Source: Anagrus nilaparvatae
Taxonomy: Eukaryota; Arthropoda; Insecta; Hymenoptera; Mymaridae
Direction of reading: 5' to 3'
Assembly: GCA_022575985.1 (NCBI GenBank)
Contig: JAKSXM010000288.1
Span: 3,623,501 to 3,687,500 of the forward strand
DNA: 64,000 bases
In this document: one piece after another, positions 25,557-37,597 of the stretch
Layout: every line of letters begins with the position of its first letter
Numbering within the stretch: position 1 is the first letter of the stretch
Translations under genes and position numbers: made by a program
The notes under the pieces: model-generated
Database searches by the model: none
The model's input: only the letters and a program-made list of their open reading frames with translations
Told to the model about the DNA's origin: nothing

Positions 25557-28500
25557 TTATTCCTTGTTTTCATTATCAACCACAAAGAAAAATGTCAATG
25601 GACGTAAAATAGCAGTTAAGGTTTGTACACTCCATGCTTTTCCAATAACACGTAATCTTCTTGTTCTGGGTAACTCAGCATCAGTATAATGTTTTGGAAA
25701 ACCAAAAATTGCTTCTAACTCTGAAACCCATAGCATGTCTCGTTTACCATTCATTAATATTGGTTTTATGTTTTCTTTACCTATGAGTATAATTTCATTT
25801 AGTTACAATTTTTAAAATAAAATAATTAATAATTTTTTACTCACCAACATTAAGTGAATTTGTTCTTGTAGTAACAGTCATTATTTTTTTAACTAAAGCT
25901 TGCCGCTTATGTTTTTTTGATAGAACATCTTGTAAAGTTGATGGAATAATTTCATATGGTCCCCAAGGTAAATTGCTCCAATATAATCTTGGTCTGTGTT
26001 GAGGTGAAAAATCAGCTGAATCTAAAAATTGTGATTCTCGACCTAAATGTCTGTAAAAATAATTTTTAAAAAATATACTTAATAATAGAAATTTATAAAA
26101 ATTTAATTAAACTAACTCATTTATTTGCAATCTAAATTGGTTTGGCATTGAAGCGACGTTTTCAAAAAGCCAAAATAAATGCCTTTTTTTATTATACTTT
26201 TCTAGTAATTTTTTTATCCTAACATATTCAAAAAATAAAATTCCACTGCCATCAGGATCTAAAAAATTTATTGATTAAAAAATATTTTTAGTTAATTGAT
26301 TAGTTTTAAGTGTAAAAAATTACATTACCATTTAAACCTCGTCTTTTTGGGTTTGCCAAACTTAAATCATTGCAAGGAGAGCCCCCAAGTAACAAATCTA
26401 TAGGCGCGATTTCTTTAATTTTTTGCTCATCAATATCTCGAATATCTCCTAGTTGAATAATATCATATCCATGATTGAAAAAGCTCACTGCCAATGAATC
26501 TGGATCGATCTCACTTGCATAATAGCATTCTACTTCTAAATTTAAATTTTGTAAAACTAGAGAGCCTAAAAAAATAATAAATTTGAAAAAAAATTTGATT
26601 TATTTTATATGTTAATTTATGATACCTGTTGATATACCATCAAATAAAGATAGTACTCTTATTTTTTTTTTGTTCGTACTGTGTTGTAATTTTGAAGTTG
26701 GTACATCATCAAATTCAACTTTATATAAATTTAACAATTTATTTTTCCAGTTTTTCCTCATTTTAATTATGCTATTTTCAAGGTATTTAGAATTTGAATT
26801 ACAAAGAAAACAGGACCAAGGTTGTTCCAAAAGAATTTCTTCGTAGTATTTTGGACAAATAATATTTTTTATGCAAGCTGTGCAAAATACTCTAAAAAAT
26901 AATAATTTTTTTTCAAGGTAAAATTATAGATAAAAATAAATAAGTTTTCATAAATCTACCTAGGACAATCCAGCTCATCGCACATGGCTACCATTTCATC
27001 GCCACCACAAAGTGTGCAGAAAAACTTAAAACATTTTTTAAGTATTTAGATAAGAATAATAAATCAAATTTAAATTATTAATAAATAAAAACTTACGCAT
27101 TTGCCATCATTGCCGTAAGCGAATAATTTTGGTTTGTATTCCTCCTGAATATGTAAAAATATTTTTTTAAAATGAGAGTAAATTTAAAATTTAGAAAAGA
27201 ATAATTCATTTTATGAAAGAATACCAAGCATTCAGAACACATCGAAGCATAAAAAAATGGATGGTTTACTAAAGGTTTATCTGTTTTTAAACAAACAACA
27301 CATATGGATTCTAAGCTAGACGTTCCAGAAAGAACATCAGCCATTTGCTTAGAATCTTTAATTTCTTCATCTCTCAATTCATTTACGTTTAAATTCTTAA
27401 CTTGCTTTCTTAATTTCTCAAGAATTGTGAAAGAATAGATTTTTTCGTATGGCACTAATGTCTTATTTTGTCTCCTTTTAGATTTTGAACTAAAAAAATA
27501 ATTTATAATACTTTCTGTATTCCAATCTTCTACGGAACAGCCAAATTGATAACAATAATCCTAAAATTAAATATAATTCATAAATAAAAAATATCTTATT
27601 TTTATTTTATTAAAAAAAGGTTTTCTGTTTTTACTTTTGAAGCTTGAATAACAGCTTTGTTAAATATTTCATCTTTTCCTATTTTTATTTTATCCAACAT
27701 TTTTTCCATTCCTGCTTCAAACGTTATAATTGATCTATAACAAACTTGAGAATATAAAAAATCTCCATACCACATTACCCACTGACACGCAACACTTGGT
27801 TGTTTGCGATAAATGTGATTATAATCCATTAGAACACCTATATTTGATAATAAAATTAGTTCTGAATGAATATTTTTAATTTGGAATTATTAAAATTTTT
27901 ATTACATGGCCACCAATTATATCCTGGTAATTTTGCCCAAATTATCATTCCTGCTTTTTGATCCGCTATTGGTATGCAACCTTCTTCTAAAGGTTTCTCT
28001 TCTTTTTCTTCTTTTTTTTTAGAAATCTTCAAATTCATATCTGTAGATGATTTTTTTGCAACTAAAAAATACATGTATTAAAAATAAATGCCTTGAAGAT
28101 AAAAAATTTAGTTTTATTTTAATTTACAGTAGTCAAGTACTCACTTTCTTTTTCTTTTTCTTTTTCAAGTAAATATTTTTGATTACGTTTTTCATTTGTT
28201 TTTCTGAGAAATTCTAATTTATTATTTATATCTTCTGGATATGGATAAAATTTTATTTCATTTACTAAAAATAATTGTTTTAAATAAAAAAAATTTTTTT
28301 AAATTTTTTGATTTTTGAGAAAAACTTACATTTATCTATGTGAGGCACGACATGGTTTTTAATCCATGAAGTATAAGGTTTCGTCAGTGGACCACCTCCA
28401 AAATGTTTTCTTAACAACTAGTTTTGAAAATATTTTTTATTAATAAAATATGTGCGTTAAAAAAAAATTTTAAATGAATTTTATAATTTACCTTTATAGT

Positions 28501-31500
28501 TGCAAAACAAACGTCACTTTTTTGTTTCAGTCGAGTAGTGGACGCATTTTTTGACATTTTCAAATAATTATTAAGCCTTTCTTCTAACTCAGCGTCAAAA
28601 GGTTCCACTTGGGTTACAGCATTTAACTATTTGCAAAATATTAATAAAAAATAGTATTAATCAATTTTACGTAAATTAGGAAATTAAAAAATCGATGCAA
28701 AACTGAAAAAAATTTTTGTAATTTGAAAAATTAGAACTTGAAATTTTTTATTTTGTATTTATAAAAATTTGATTTTAAACATTCTTGAGAGGACAAACTA
28801 GGAAAAATATGTAGCTTTAAAAGCCAAAGTCTAAAAAAAATATTTTTAATTTGAAAAATTAAAAAAAGAAAAGTTCGCGTGAAAAAATATCTTATTTATG
28901 ACAAAGTAAATGTCAGTGAATTTTCGGCGATGTTATTTTCAAGTTTTAACTAATGCAAATTTAGCTCTCATTATAATAACGATATTCTAAATTTTTTTAA
29001 TGAGGAGGGGGTCAATAGACCCCTTTGACCGTCTTCTGCATTTGTCCAAGTAGTTAGGCAACTGTATTCAAATTTTTAATACCTCAGAAATTTGTAGTTC
29101 TCCAACCCAGCAAACCCATATTTTTCCAGGAGTCTCCAGCATCCCTGCATCTTCAGCTTTAATAATAATTGCTAAAAAATTTAATATAATTTAGAAATCT
29201 TATGTAGTATAAAATTTAAATAAACTTGAATATTTGAAGTCCTTACCAGGCCACCATCCTCTTAAGAAACCCCAAATGAGCTTTCCAGGAATATTCTTTA
29301 CTTTTTGTATTTGAACGCTCTTTTTTTTTGGATCGTTATCTTTGGACAACTGTCTTGTAACTCTTCTTAAATATTCAAAATCACCTTCGATAATTGGAGA
29401 TTCTCCAATCATGACTTCACGACTTTTTAGAACCCTTTTTTTCCGAATATTATTATTTGGTAATTTTTCATCAGATATCTTTTTATCCGAATCATTGCCT
29501 AATTTTAATTTATCAATTTGAACATCGTAACTTCTGGAATCGTCGATATTTAGATTTTGAATTTCAATATCAGTTTCATTGTTATCTGATTCAGAAAAAA
29601 CCGTTACGTTTACATTTTCTTCGGTCATAAATAAATTATTATCAGTATTTGCATTCTCAATAAAATCAAAATTATCTTCATCCTGACTTTCATAATCTAA
29701 ATCTAGTTCGGTAGAATTTGCTGTTACAGTTTCTTTATTTACAGATGGATTTTCCATCAAAGTCTCGTCGTTAATATCCAAATCATCAAAATCGTGTTCA
29801 GCATTCTCATACTGATTAATATTACTTATATCACATTCCATTTCTGAATTAAGTTCTTCAGTATCGTTTTCATCATCGTTAAATAATTTAAATTCCGTTT
29901 TTTCAACATTTTTTTTGACTTCTGAACAAATTTCTATTAGCACGTTATTACTCGTACTAGAATCGGTTTTATTTTCTAAATTTTCAGTTCTAAAATTAAA
30001 TGCGTAATCGTGATCAGTAACTGCTAATTTATCTTTTTCTGTATAATTTATTTGTGACTTTTGAGTATCAACTGAGTTGGAACTAACCAAAGATTCCTTA
30101 AACTCAGTTTTTCTTGGCTCAAAACTTAAATAATCATGATCGTTAAAACCAAAATTTGGATATTTTTTTGAATAGTCATGATAATTAGTTAAATTTATGC
30201 TATTATCAGATTCACTTTCTGACTCATTACTGAATATTCCGCTGTCATTCGTATCCGGCGATTTTCTTAAATCCCCAAGTGTATTTGTTTCTCCTTCTGA
30301 AATATCTGTTGTTGATTCAACAGGATTGAAATTTTTATATTCAATTACTAAATTAGAATCTTCATCGTATATTTTTAAATTAGGAATATAATTTTTTGGT
30401 TTGGTCATATTATTTGCACTATTGTTACAGCTAGGTAAATTATTAATTACTGATTTTTCGCAATTATCAACAGTATTTTTATCATCGCTTGCTAAATCTT
30501 TTAAATTTTCTTCATTTTTTGTAGAATCTTCAAGGTCCTTAATAATTTGCAAATTGTTCGTGGATTCTTTTAAATTGTTATAGTCAAGTTCTACGCAGCT
30601 TTGAATATTGATATCACTAAAAATATCTGCATTTGAATCAACAGGATTAAAATTTTTACATTCAATAACTAATTTAGAATTTAAATTAGTGATACAATTT
30701 TTTGGATTTGTAAAATTATTTACATTATTAACATTTTTTTGTAAATTACAAATTATTGAATTTTCACTATAATTAACATCATTATTTTGATTATTGTTCT
30801 TTAAATTTTCTTCAGCACTATCAGTATGTTGCACATTATTTATTAGTTCTGTTTCATTGTTGTATTCAACTTCGATACAACTTTGAATATTGAGATCATC
30901 ACTGGAAAAGCTAGAGCTATTTGATTTTTCTAAAACAAGCGGTTTAGAACTTTCATCATCTTTATTAATATTGTTTTCGATCCCGATACTTTTAAAATTT
31001 TCAAATCCATTGTTACTTACTTCAACACAAGGTTCTACATTTAAAAAATTTTCATTTAAAAGTTCAATATTTTTATCATAGTTAAAATCTTCTTTTTCTT
31101 TAAAATTTTTAAATGAATTTTCACTACCATTTTTATTATCAGAAATTTTTTTTTGATTTTTAATATCATTTTCTGATGATAGTTCTGGATTTGGTGCTTC
31201 TGAATCTTCTAAAAATAAATTATTAGACAACAATTCCATCCATACACTGTTGTTCCAAAAATCAGTTGCTTTTTCTTCATGCACCTATAATTAATAAAAA
31301 TAAAATAATAGATACGATTCATTATAGCGAGCCTCACAAGGTTTTTACATTTTTCTATATAAACGTGAATTCATAAGAGAAACTAAAAATTTATATTTAA
31401 TTTCGTACACTTTCAAGTTGGCTGTCGTAATTTGTGGCAACTTCCTATTACATTAAAATCTTATTTTATTTTTATTGGATCTTTGAAAGCGTTTTTCGCC

Positions 31501-33421
31501 GTATCGATTTGTCATTTTTCATTATTTTTAGCCCCTGAATGTATGCCACCTGATTTACGCTTACGAGTAAATGACAAAAAGATGCAATTTTCGGTGTCAA
31601 AAAATTCATTTCATTTGTGAGAAAATTTTATCCATCGAATTTCCATGAAATAGCGACATGAAAGATTAAGAACGTTCGGTGAGCAAAGAATTTAACGTTT
31701 TACTCTTTTTATAACAAATAACTATTCTTATTTTTTCTGTCAATAAAAACACTCCAGTGATTATACGGTTTAGGTTGTCAAGTTTACGACCAATACCAGA
31801 TTTGGTATACTGTAACTTTTTTGGGTCGCTGATCACGGGGCTTCTTTATGATAAATGTAGAATACCCTCAAGTTTACAAAAACTAACCCTAAAAAGGGGT
31901 ATATTTTAGGAATTAGCATGTAATAAATAGAAATTTTTTGCACTCACGAGACCTTTTTTGGATAGCAATTTTGAGTAAAAAGTTTTATTACTTTTACTGT
32001 AGTCAATATAAGGGGGAGGGGGATAGCTTAATTCTTAAATTTGCAAATTCATGAAATTCATAAAAAATGTAGTTTTTGCTAATTTAAGGGTGAAGTGCCA
32101 ATTTTTAGTAAACAGGACCCCAAAATTCGCAATGAGCGATCAAAAATACCTATAGTACCAAATCTGGTGGTGTCCAGAAACTTGACCCCCCCCCTCCCCC
32201 TTATATTGACTACAGTAAAAGTAATAAAACTTTTTACTCAAAATTGCTATCCCAAAAAGTCTCGTGAGTGCAAAAAATTTCTATTTAGTACATGCTAATT
32301 CCTAATTTAGTTTTATTGAACTAATTTCGAAAAAAAAGTTTAGCTCTTTGCCTAGAAAAAAAATATTCGGGGCGTTGCGTAATAAGAGAGGGGCGGGGGT
32401 TGGTGGATAGGTGACGAAAAATGGTAGAAATTTTGCTTATTCGAAAATAGTACATTACGGTCCTAGGCCAGAAAAATAAAGAATGGCCCAAATCGCACGT
32501 AAATTACCTTCCGAGGCGAAGCCGAGGATGGTAAACTGCGATTTGGTCATTCTTTGTTTATGGCCGAAGATTGTAAAAAATTTTTCTGCGACTGTGGCGA
32601 GAAAATACGTGATACGTCTTTGCCGTACGCGCAGCGTTAAGTTAAGTGGGAGGAGCTACAAATATTGCGGCAATGTTGTTAAATTTTTTTAAAAATATTA
32701 TTGATTGTAGGCGCACGTGTTTCGAAAATATAAACAATAAATAATTAAAAAAAAAATGAATTTTAAAAAATATTGTGTCAATATATTGCCTTACAGTTTA
32801 GAATATTTTGATTTTATATAACTTTACGCCCTTGATTTAAAATATACTTTTTTTTTTATTTTTGAAAAAAGAGGCTAAAAAATACATCATTATTTTTATA
32901 TCTTTTATAAAAAATAAAAGCGTTCTACATTCGAATAAAGATATAATAACCCTGAATTTAGTGAAGAGTATGTATTAGTGCGCGTATACAAAAATATATA
33001 TAGTGAAAAAAGTATGTGAATAGAATAGATTAAAAAAAATTATCTGTATAAGTATGTCTTGTCTAAGTAAGCAAATATATACAAAAAAAAAAACGAGACA
33101 ACATAAAAAAACAAAACACAAATGTTTATGTAATCATTCTACAAAGTATCATGACTTTTTGAAAAGTTTTTTGCATGTAAAAATTTAAAATCACGGTTAA
33201 AATTGCAATAATTTTAAAAGAAAATAAGATTCTAAAATTATATTGAAATTTGCAAAATTAAATTAACCAAAATTTTATAAAATAAAAATGTCTTCCTTTT
33301 TTACTTCACAAAAAAATTCAAAAATTTTTAATTAATTAATAACAATTGAAACTATACTTACTCTTTTACAATTCATTTGTTTGTCAACTTGTTTTCGCTT
33401 ACGACTTTTGGTAGTAGGCAT
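25557..33421 (-). CDS. Dnmt3: DNA (cytosine-5)-methyltransferase 3 with two PWWP-type domains
   Basis: De novo C5-cytosine methyltransferase. Sixteen exons by splice signal and phase: 33362-33421, 29247-31284, 29083-29171, 28492-28626, 28330-28417, 28145-28264, 27906-28061, 27635-27837, 27225-27560, 27097-27144, 26960-27024, 26626-26891, 26329-26565, 26117-26258, 25845-26050, 25557-25780. The total is 4413 nt (1470 aa) with every junction in frame. Exon 1 is basic (MPTTKSRKRKQ). Residues about 30-650 are Asn/Ser/Asp/Glu-rich low complexity. PWWP-1 (GKLIWGFLRGWWPG, about 687-730) is followed by PWWP-2 (AGMIIWAKLPGYNWWP ... WVMWYGD, about 880-930). The ADD has CVVC, CSEC, FFCTLCGGDE, FCTAC and SCFLC. 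Catalytic motifs: I LSLFDGISTG, IV GGSPCNDLS (catalytic Cys), VI ENVAS, VIII HRPRLYWSN, and X GKAWSVQTL. It is much longer than typical insect DNMT3. Confidence 0.92.
31908..32303. repeat. Fold-back element in DNMT3 intron 1
   Basis: Arms of about 115 bp: the left starts AGGAATTAGCATGTAATAAA and the right ends CATGCTAATTCCT. Pairing continues through CTCACGAGACCTTTTT / AAAAAGTCTCGTGAG and the G-rich / C-rich inner ends AGGGGGAGGGGG / CCCCCCTCCCCC. The loop (about 165 bp) contains ACCAAATCTGGTGG, a motif recurring in other repeats here. No ORF. Confidence 0.8.
32478..32640 (+). repeat. Dispersed hairpin repeat, copy A (most complete)
   Basis: GAATGGCCCAAATCGCACG pairs with GCGATTTGGTCATTC around a short GC-rich loop containing CCGAGGCGAAGCCGAGG. 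The hairpin is followed by a module reading TTTATGGCCGAAG, then TTTTTCTGCGACTG and GCGCAGCGTT. Further copies sit at 34507, 34717, 38125, 50400, 55540 (minus) and 57698. It is noticeably more GC-rich than the surroundings and has no plausible ORF. Confidence 0.8.
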
Positions 33422-34506
33422 TTTTTTTTCTGTTTTGGTTGACTATTTGTGGGTTAAAAATTTCTTTTTAGCAAGCAGTTTTCACAATCCGGTTTTTTCA
33501 AAAAAATGAAGTTTATTATTATATTTAAAAACACTTAAAATTATACATAATATAAAATAACTTATTAAATTATAACTTATAAAAATTAATTATAAAAAAT
33601 TTTTTGCTGAATATAATTAACTGTAAAACTTAAACATTAAAAAATGCCAAAATCTGCATGGAAACAAGAGACACAATATAGCACAAAGCGACGTCCTGTA
33701 TCTTGGAACACGTGCTAAGTTTTTTGAGAAAATCGTAGGAGGCGCGGTCATCGAAAAATTGAAATTTATCTCATAAATTCTCAAACGATCGTTAACTCCA
33801 CGAGTTAAATTTATGTATACTACAACGCTTACTATAATAATACAATAACAATAACACTTTACATGTAAATCGATACGAATACATGAAAAAAAAAAAAAAA
33901 AATAAACGAATGGAACTACGAACTATGCTAAAAGTAGGTCATCGATTATTTTTATCAATAAATGTAATTAATAAATGTGTATACCTATTATAATAAAATA
34001 ATTGACTTTATTTTTATTCCTAATAATTAAATTGTATAAGCAATTTTTGTGCAAAATATATGAACCATGATCGTTTAAAAAAAACCGGTTTAAATAATTG
34101 TTTATTATGGTTCTGGATTTTTAGGTTCGAAAATTGCAATTTTTTTTCAAATTTCGAAAATTCGCAGTAATGTAAGTAAATTTTCTAAATTTATTAAAAT
34201 TTTATTTTCTATAACCTTTACAGTTGAAAACGTGATTTTTTTTAGTAACATATTTTTGGATTTTGTGTTTATTTTATTTCATTTCAAATATTATCATCAT
34301 AATGATTTTTTAGAGCCATTTAAGTGGTGTTTAAATAAAGCCTGCTAAAATTTTTTTTCTAAGAATGAAAAATTATACAAAATTTCCTGATTAATTCATA
34401 TTTGCTATTCGTTTTTTGGAAAAACTTCGTTTGAATAAAAAAAATTATTTTCTTAAAATGCTAATTTTAAGAAAATTTTTTCTTGTTATTATTGCCTTAT
34501 CCGATG
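33422..34506. other. DNMT3 5' flank
   Basis: Upstream of the DNMT3 start codon, so it should contain the promoter and 5' UTR. It is AT-rich with an A-run at 33887. No clear core promoter motif or other gene can be supported. Confidence 0.4.
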
Positions 34507-34935
34507 CAGTAAGTAAAGAATGGCTAAAATCGCTCTTAAATTATCGATAAACTGCGATTTAGAACTTTCTTTTTCTATGGTCAAGGGTCATATATACGAA
34601 TTTTTTTTTAATAGCGACAAAAAACTCTTTGCCTGCCGAGCAGTATAACCAGGATATAAGTGCTTTCTGGCTTCTGACAAGTTACAAGAAATAGTATATT
34701 TGCGGCTCGCGTCCAGAAAAATAAAGGATGGCTCAAAATACACGTGAATTACCTGGTAAACTGCAATTTGGGGCATTCTTTATTTATGGACAAGGGCCGT
34801 ATAAAATTTTCCTGCGTCTTTGCTAAAGTCCGCGCAGCGTCCGGGAATTACGTGCTTTCGGGCTGCGGGCCAGAAAAAATGATGAATTTACTGTTTATTT
34901 ATGGGCAGGCACTTTTCCAGGTAGGGGACTCGTAG
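34507..34935 (+). repeat. Dispersed hairpin repeat, two tandem degenerate copies (B, C)
   Basis: Copy B (34507-34690) has AAAGAATGGCTAAAATCGC with inverted partner GCGATTTAGAACTTTC. Copy C (34717-34880) has AAAGGATGGCTCAAAA and partner AAACTGCAATTTGGGGCATT, then TTTATGGACAAGGGCCGT and the tail TTACGTGCTTTCGGGCTGCG. The tail module after each hairpin is the same as in copy A, so the repeat unit is the hairpin plus about 100 bp. Confidence 0.7.
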
Positions 34936-35984
34936 GGATTTAGTCACCCCCGAATTTTTTTTTTTTAATGTATTTTTTTCAAAAGTGGAAGGAAAATGAG
35001 GAAGGACCCCGGGGAAATTATAATTAGTTTGCATTAGAGCTCGTCCTTCAAAGCCCTCCTCGAATAAAAATCTTGGTTAAATGCTTATATGGGTAACTTT
35101 CTTTTAAAGAAATATTTTTGGGTATAATAATTGCATTTTTAGTACAAAAAAGAATTTAAAAAATTTTCGTACTTTTCCTATCATTAAATGAAAATTCTGA
35201 CAAGATTTTCAGATTCATCCGGAAAGAGTAACCAAAAAACGCTTTACTTATAAATTGAAAAAGCACTACCCATCCTTTTATATTATTAATATTATTATTT
35301 TTTTTTTTAATGAAAAAGGCCCCTGATCCACTCTTTCCCGCCATGGCACCAGTTTTCCCAAGCTCTTTAGTTTCCTCTAGGTTTCCTCTCCGATTGATAA
35401 ACGGTATTGTCTTTATTTTTGCGTTTTAAACTCTATCATGATATTTAAAGAAACATGATTTAAAATTAACATGAATATTGAAGAGAAAATCCTACGTGCG
35501 GAAAAACCTGAAGAGAATTTTAATTGAAATCAAATGAAATTCAGGTATAGCAGGTTAAACAAATATTAAAGCCAAATCTTAAACAACCTGTAGCGGAACT
35601 TATTTTCTTCATAGCCACTCACTTGCCGAAAATACGATTTAAGCTGAAGAAAAACGAAAACAAAAAAATATATTTTTTAGCTTTCACACCTATCAGAAAA
35701 GGGGTTTAGGAAAAAAGTTATGGCAATAAAATATCGATTCGAAAAATAGCAATTAAATGGAAAAAATTGCCTGCAAAAAAATGTTTGTAAACAAATTCAG
35801 ATTAAGTTGAAATCTTAAAATAAATGTAAGGAAATCTGAAAATTAATTTAAATTTTAAACCTTACGTAAAGTTTAATGAAAAGTTATAATTTTAGCTAAA
35901 AGAAAATATTTTGAACACAATTTGTAGATAACAAAAATAACGAAAATTTTTAAGCCAGAAGCTTAGGAGACATGTTAAAAAATA
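34936..35984. other. Non-coding AT-rich stretch
   Basis: No gene is supported between the hairpin repeats and the minisatellite. The only extended reading frame here is low in complexity and has no recognisable domain. Confidence 0.4.
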
Positions 35985-37085
35985 TAATAAAAAAATATAT
36001 CAAAAAAAATATCAAAAACGATAATTCTAGATATAGTACTTTCATAGAAAAAAATTAAGTACTACGTCGCAAAAAAAAAGATATTGCTATTATTTTTATT
36101 TTTTATGCAAATTATTTTGAAAAAAAAAATTTCAAAAAATAAATTATAAGAATAAGATTTAAGATATCGAGTAAAAATGATATTTCTAGATATTAGTACT
36201 TTCATGAAAAAAAATTAGGTAATACTTTCAAACAGGAAAATAATATTGCTGTTTTTTTAATTTTTTGATGCAAAAAGTTTTGAGAAAAAAAGTTCAGAAA
36301 ATAAAGTGTCAGATTGGAGATATCGAGTAAAAACGATAATTCTACATATAAGTACTTTCATAGGAAGAAATTAGGTACTACATCCAAAGAGAAAAAAAAT
36401 ATTGCTGTAATTTTTATTTTTTTGGACAAAAAATTTTGAGAAAAAAATTTTCAAAAAATTAAGTATCCGAATCGAGATATCGAGTAAAAACCATATTTTC
36501 AGATATTACTACTTTCATAGAATTAAACGAGTAATTACATAAAAAAAAAAACAAAAAATATTGCAGTTTTTAAAATTTTTTTGTTTTATTAATTTTGAGA
36601 AAAAAATGTTGAAAAAATTCGGAATCAGATACAAAAAATTACTATAAAAGAACTTTCTAAAACGAGTACTCTCATAGAAATAAATTAGGTACTACGTCCA
36701 AAAAGAAACAAAAAATTGGTGTTTTTTGTATTTTTTCGTTAAAAAAAATTTGGGAAAATAATTTTCAAAAAATTAACTATCAGATTCGAGATATCGAGTA
36801 AAAACGATTATTTCAAATATAAGTTCTTACATGGAAATAAATGAAGTATTACATCCAAATTAAAAAAAAAAAAAGTAGTTTGAGATTTTTTGATAAAAAA
36901 ATTTGTGAAAAAAAATTAGTTCTTAATACCACAATTATAGTTGTGAAATATCGCCGGTTACCCACATACACAGAGACTTTTTTAAAAACCGGTTTTTTAG
37001 CTTCCTGAGGTCTCAAGACGTTCTTATATGCCAAAAAATCGAAAATCAAAATTTCACCTATCACAATAGTTCCTCTATGAGGAAC
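35985..37085. repeat. Degenerate ~155-bp minisatellite array with conserved end module (copy 1)
   Basis: The unit core is GAGATATCGAGTAAAAACGA followed by ATAAGTACTTTCATAG, TTAGGTACTACGTCCAAA and an A/T-rich TTTTGAGAAAAAAA segment. Cores recur near 36163, 36320, 36475 and 36790, a spacing of about 155 bp. The array ends in a module (36945-37085) with ATCGCCGGTTACCC, AAAACCGGTTTTTTAGCTTC, CTGAGGTCTCAAGACGT and a final GAGGAACC. The same array and module recur at 45115-46752 and 49110-49460. Confidence 0.75.
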
Positions 37086-37597
37086 CAAAAAACAGGATAA
37101 AAAATAATTTTGAAAGACTCAAATTTTGTTTAAAATTATTTTTATTATCAAAAAGTACAAAAAATATAAAATTTATAAAATGTCTAATAACTACGATTTA
37201 AATTACTATTTAAAAAAATATAAATAATACTTTAAAACAGGCACATATCCAGAGGCATATCCAGAGGGAGAAGGTAAGGGGCCAAGCTCGCCCCCACCCC
37301 CCCCCCCCTAAATGAAAATTTTTAGTAAAAAAATCATAATTTTTTATTGTTTAATAATAAATATTACTTCTAAATAATTTAAAATACGAAACAGTTAAAT
37401 ATTTTATGTATTAATATTATTATGTTCTTCCCCCCTCTTGAATTTTTTCGGTCCCCTCTGAAAAAAAGTTTCTTGATACGTGCCTGTCTTAAAATGATTT
37501 ATGAAAATATTACATACATATAAAATTGTTGTTATAAATTTCTGAAGTGGAATTCCAAAAGAAAAGATTATTTAAAATAATAATCAACGATTTGTAA

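Noticed and set aside
35985..36940. Possible CRISPR-like array
   Set aside because: The units are diverged ~155-bp direct repeats without short identical repeats and unique spacers; the genome is eukaryotic.
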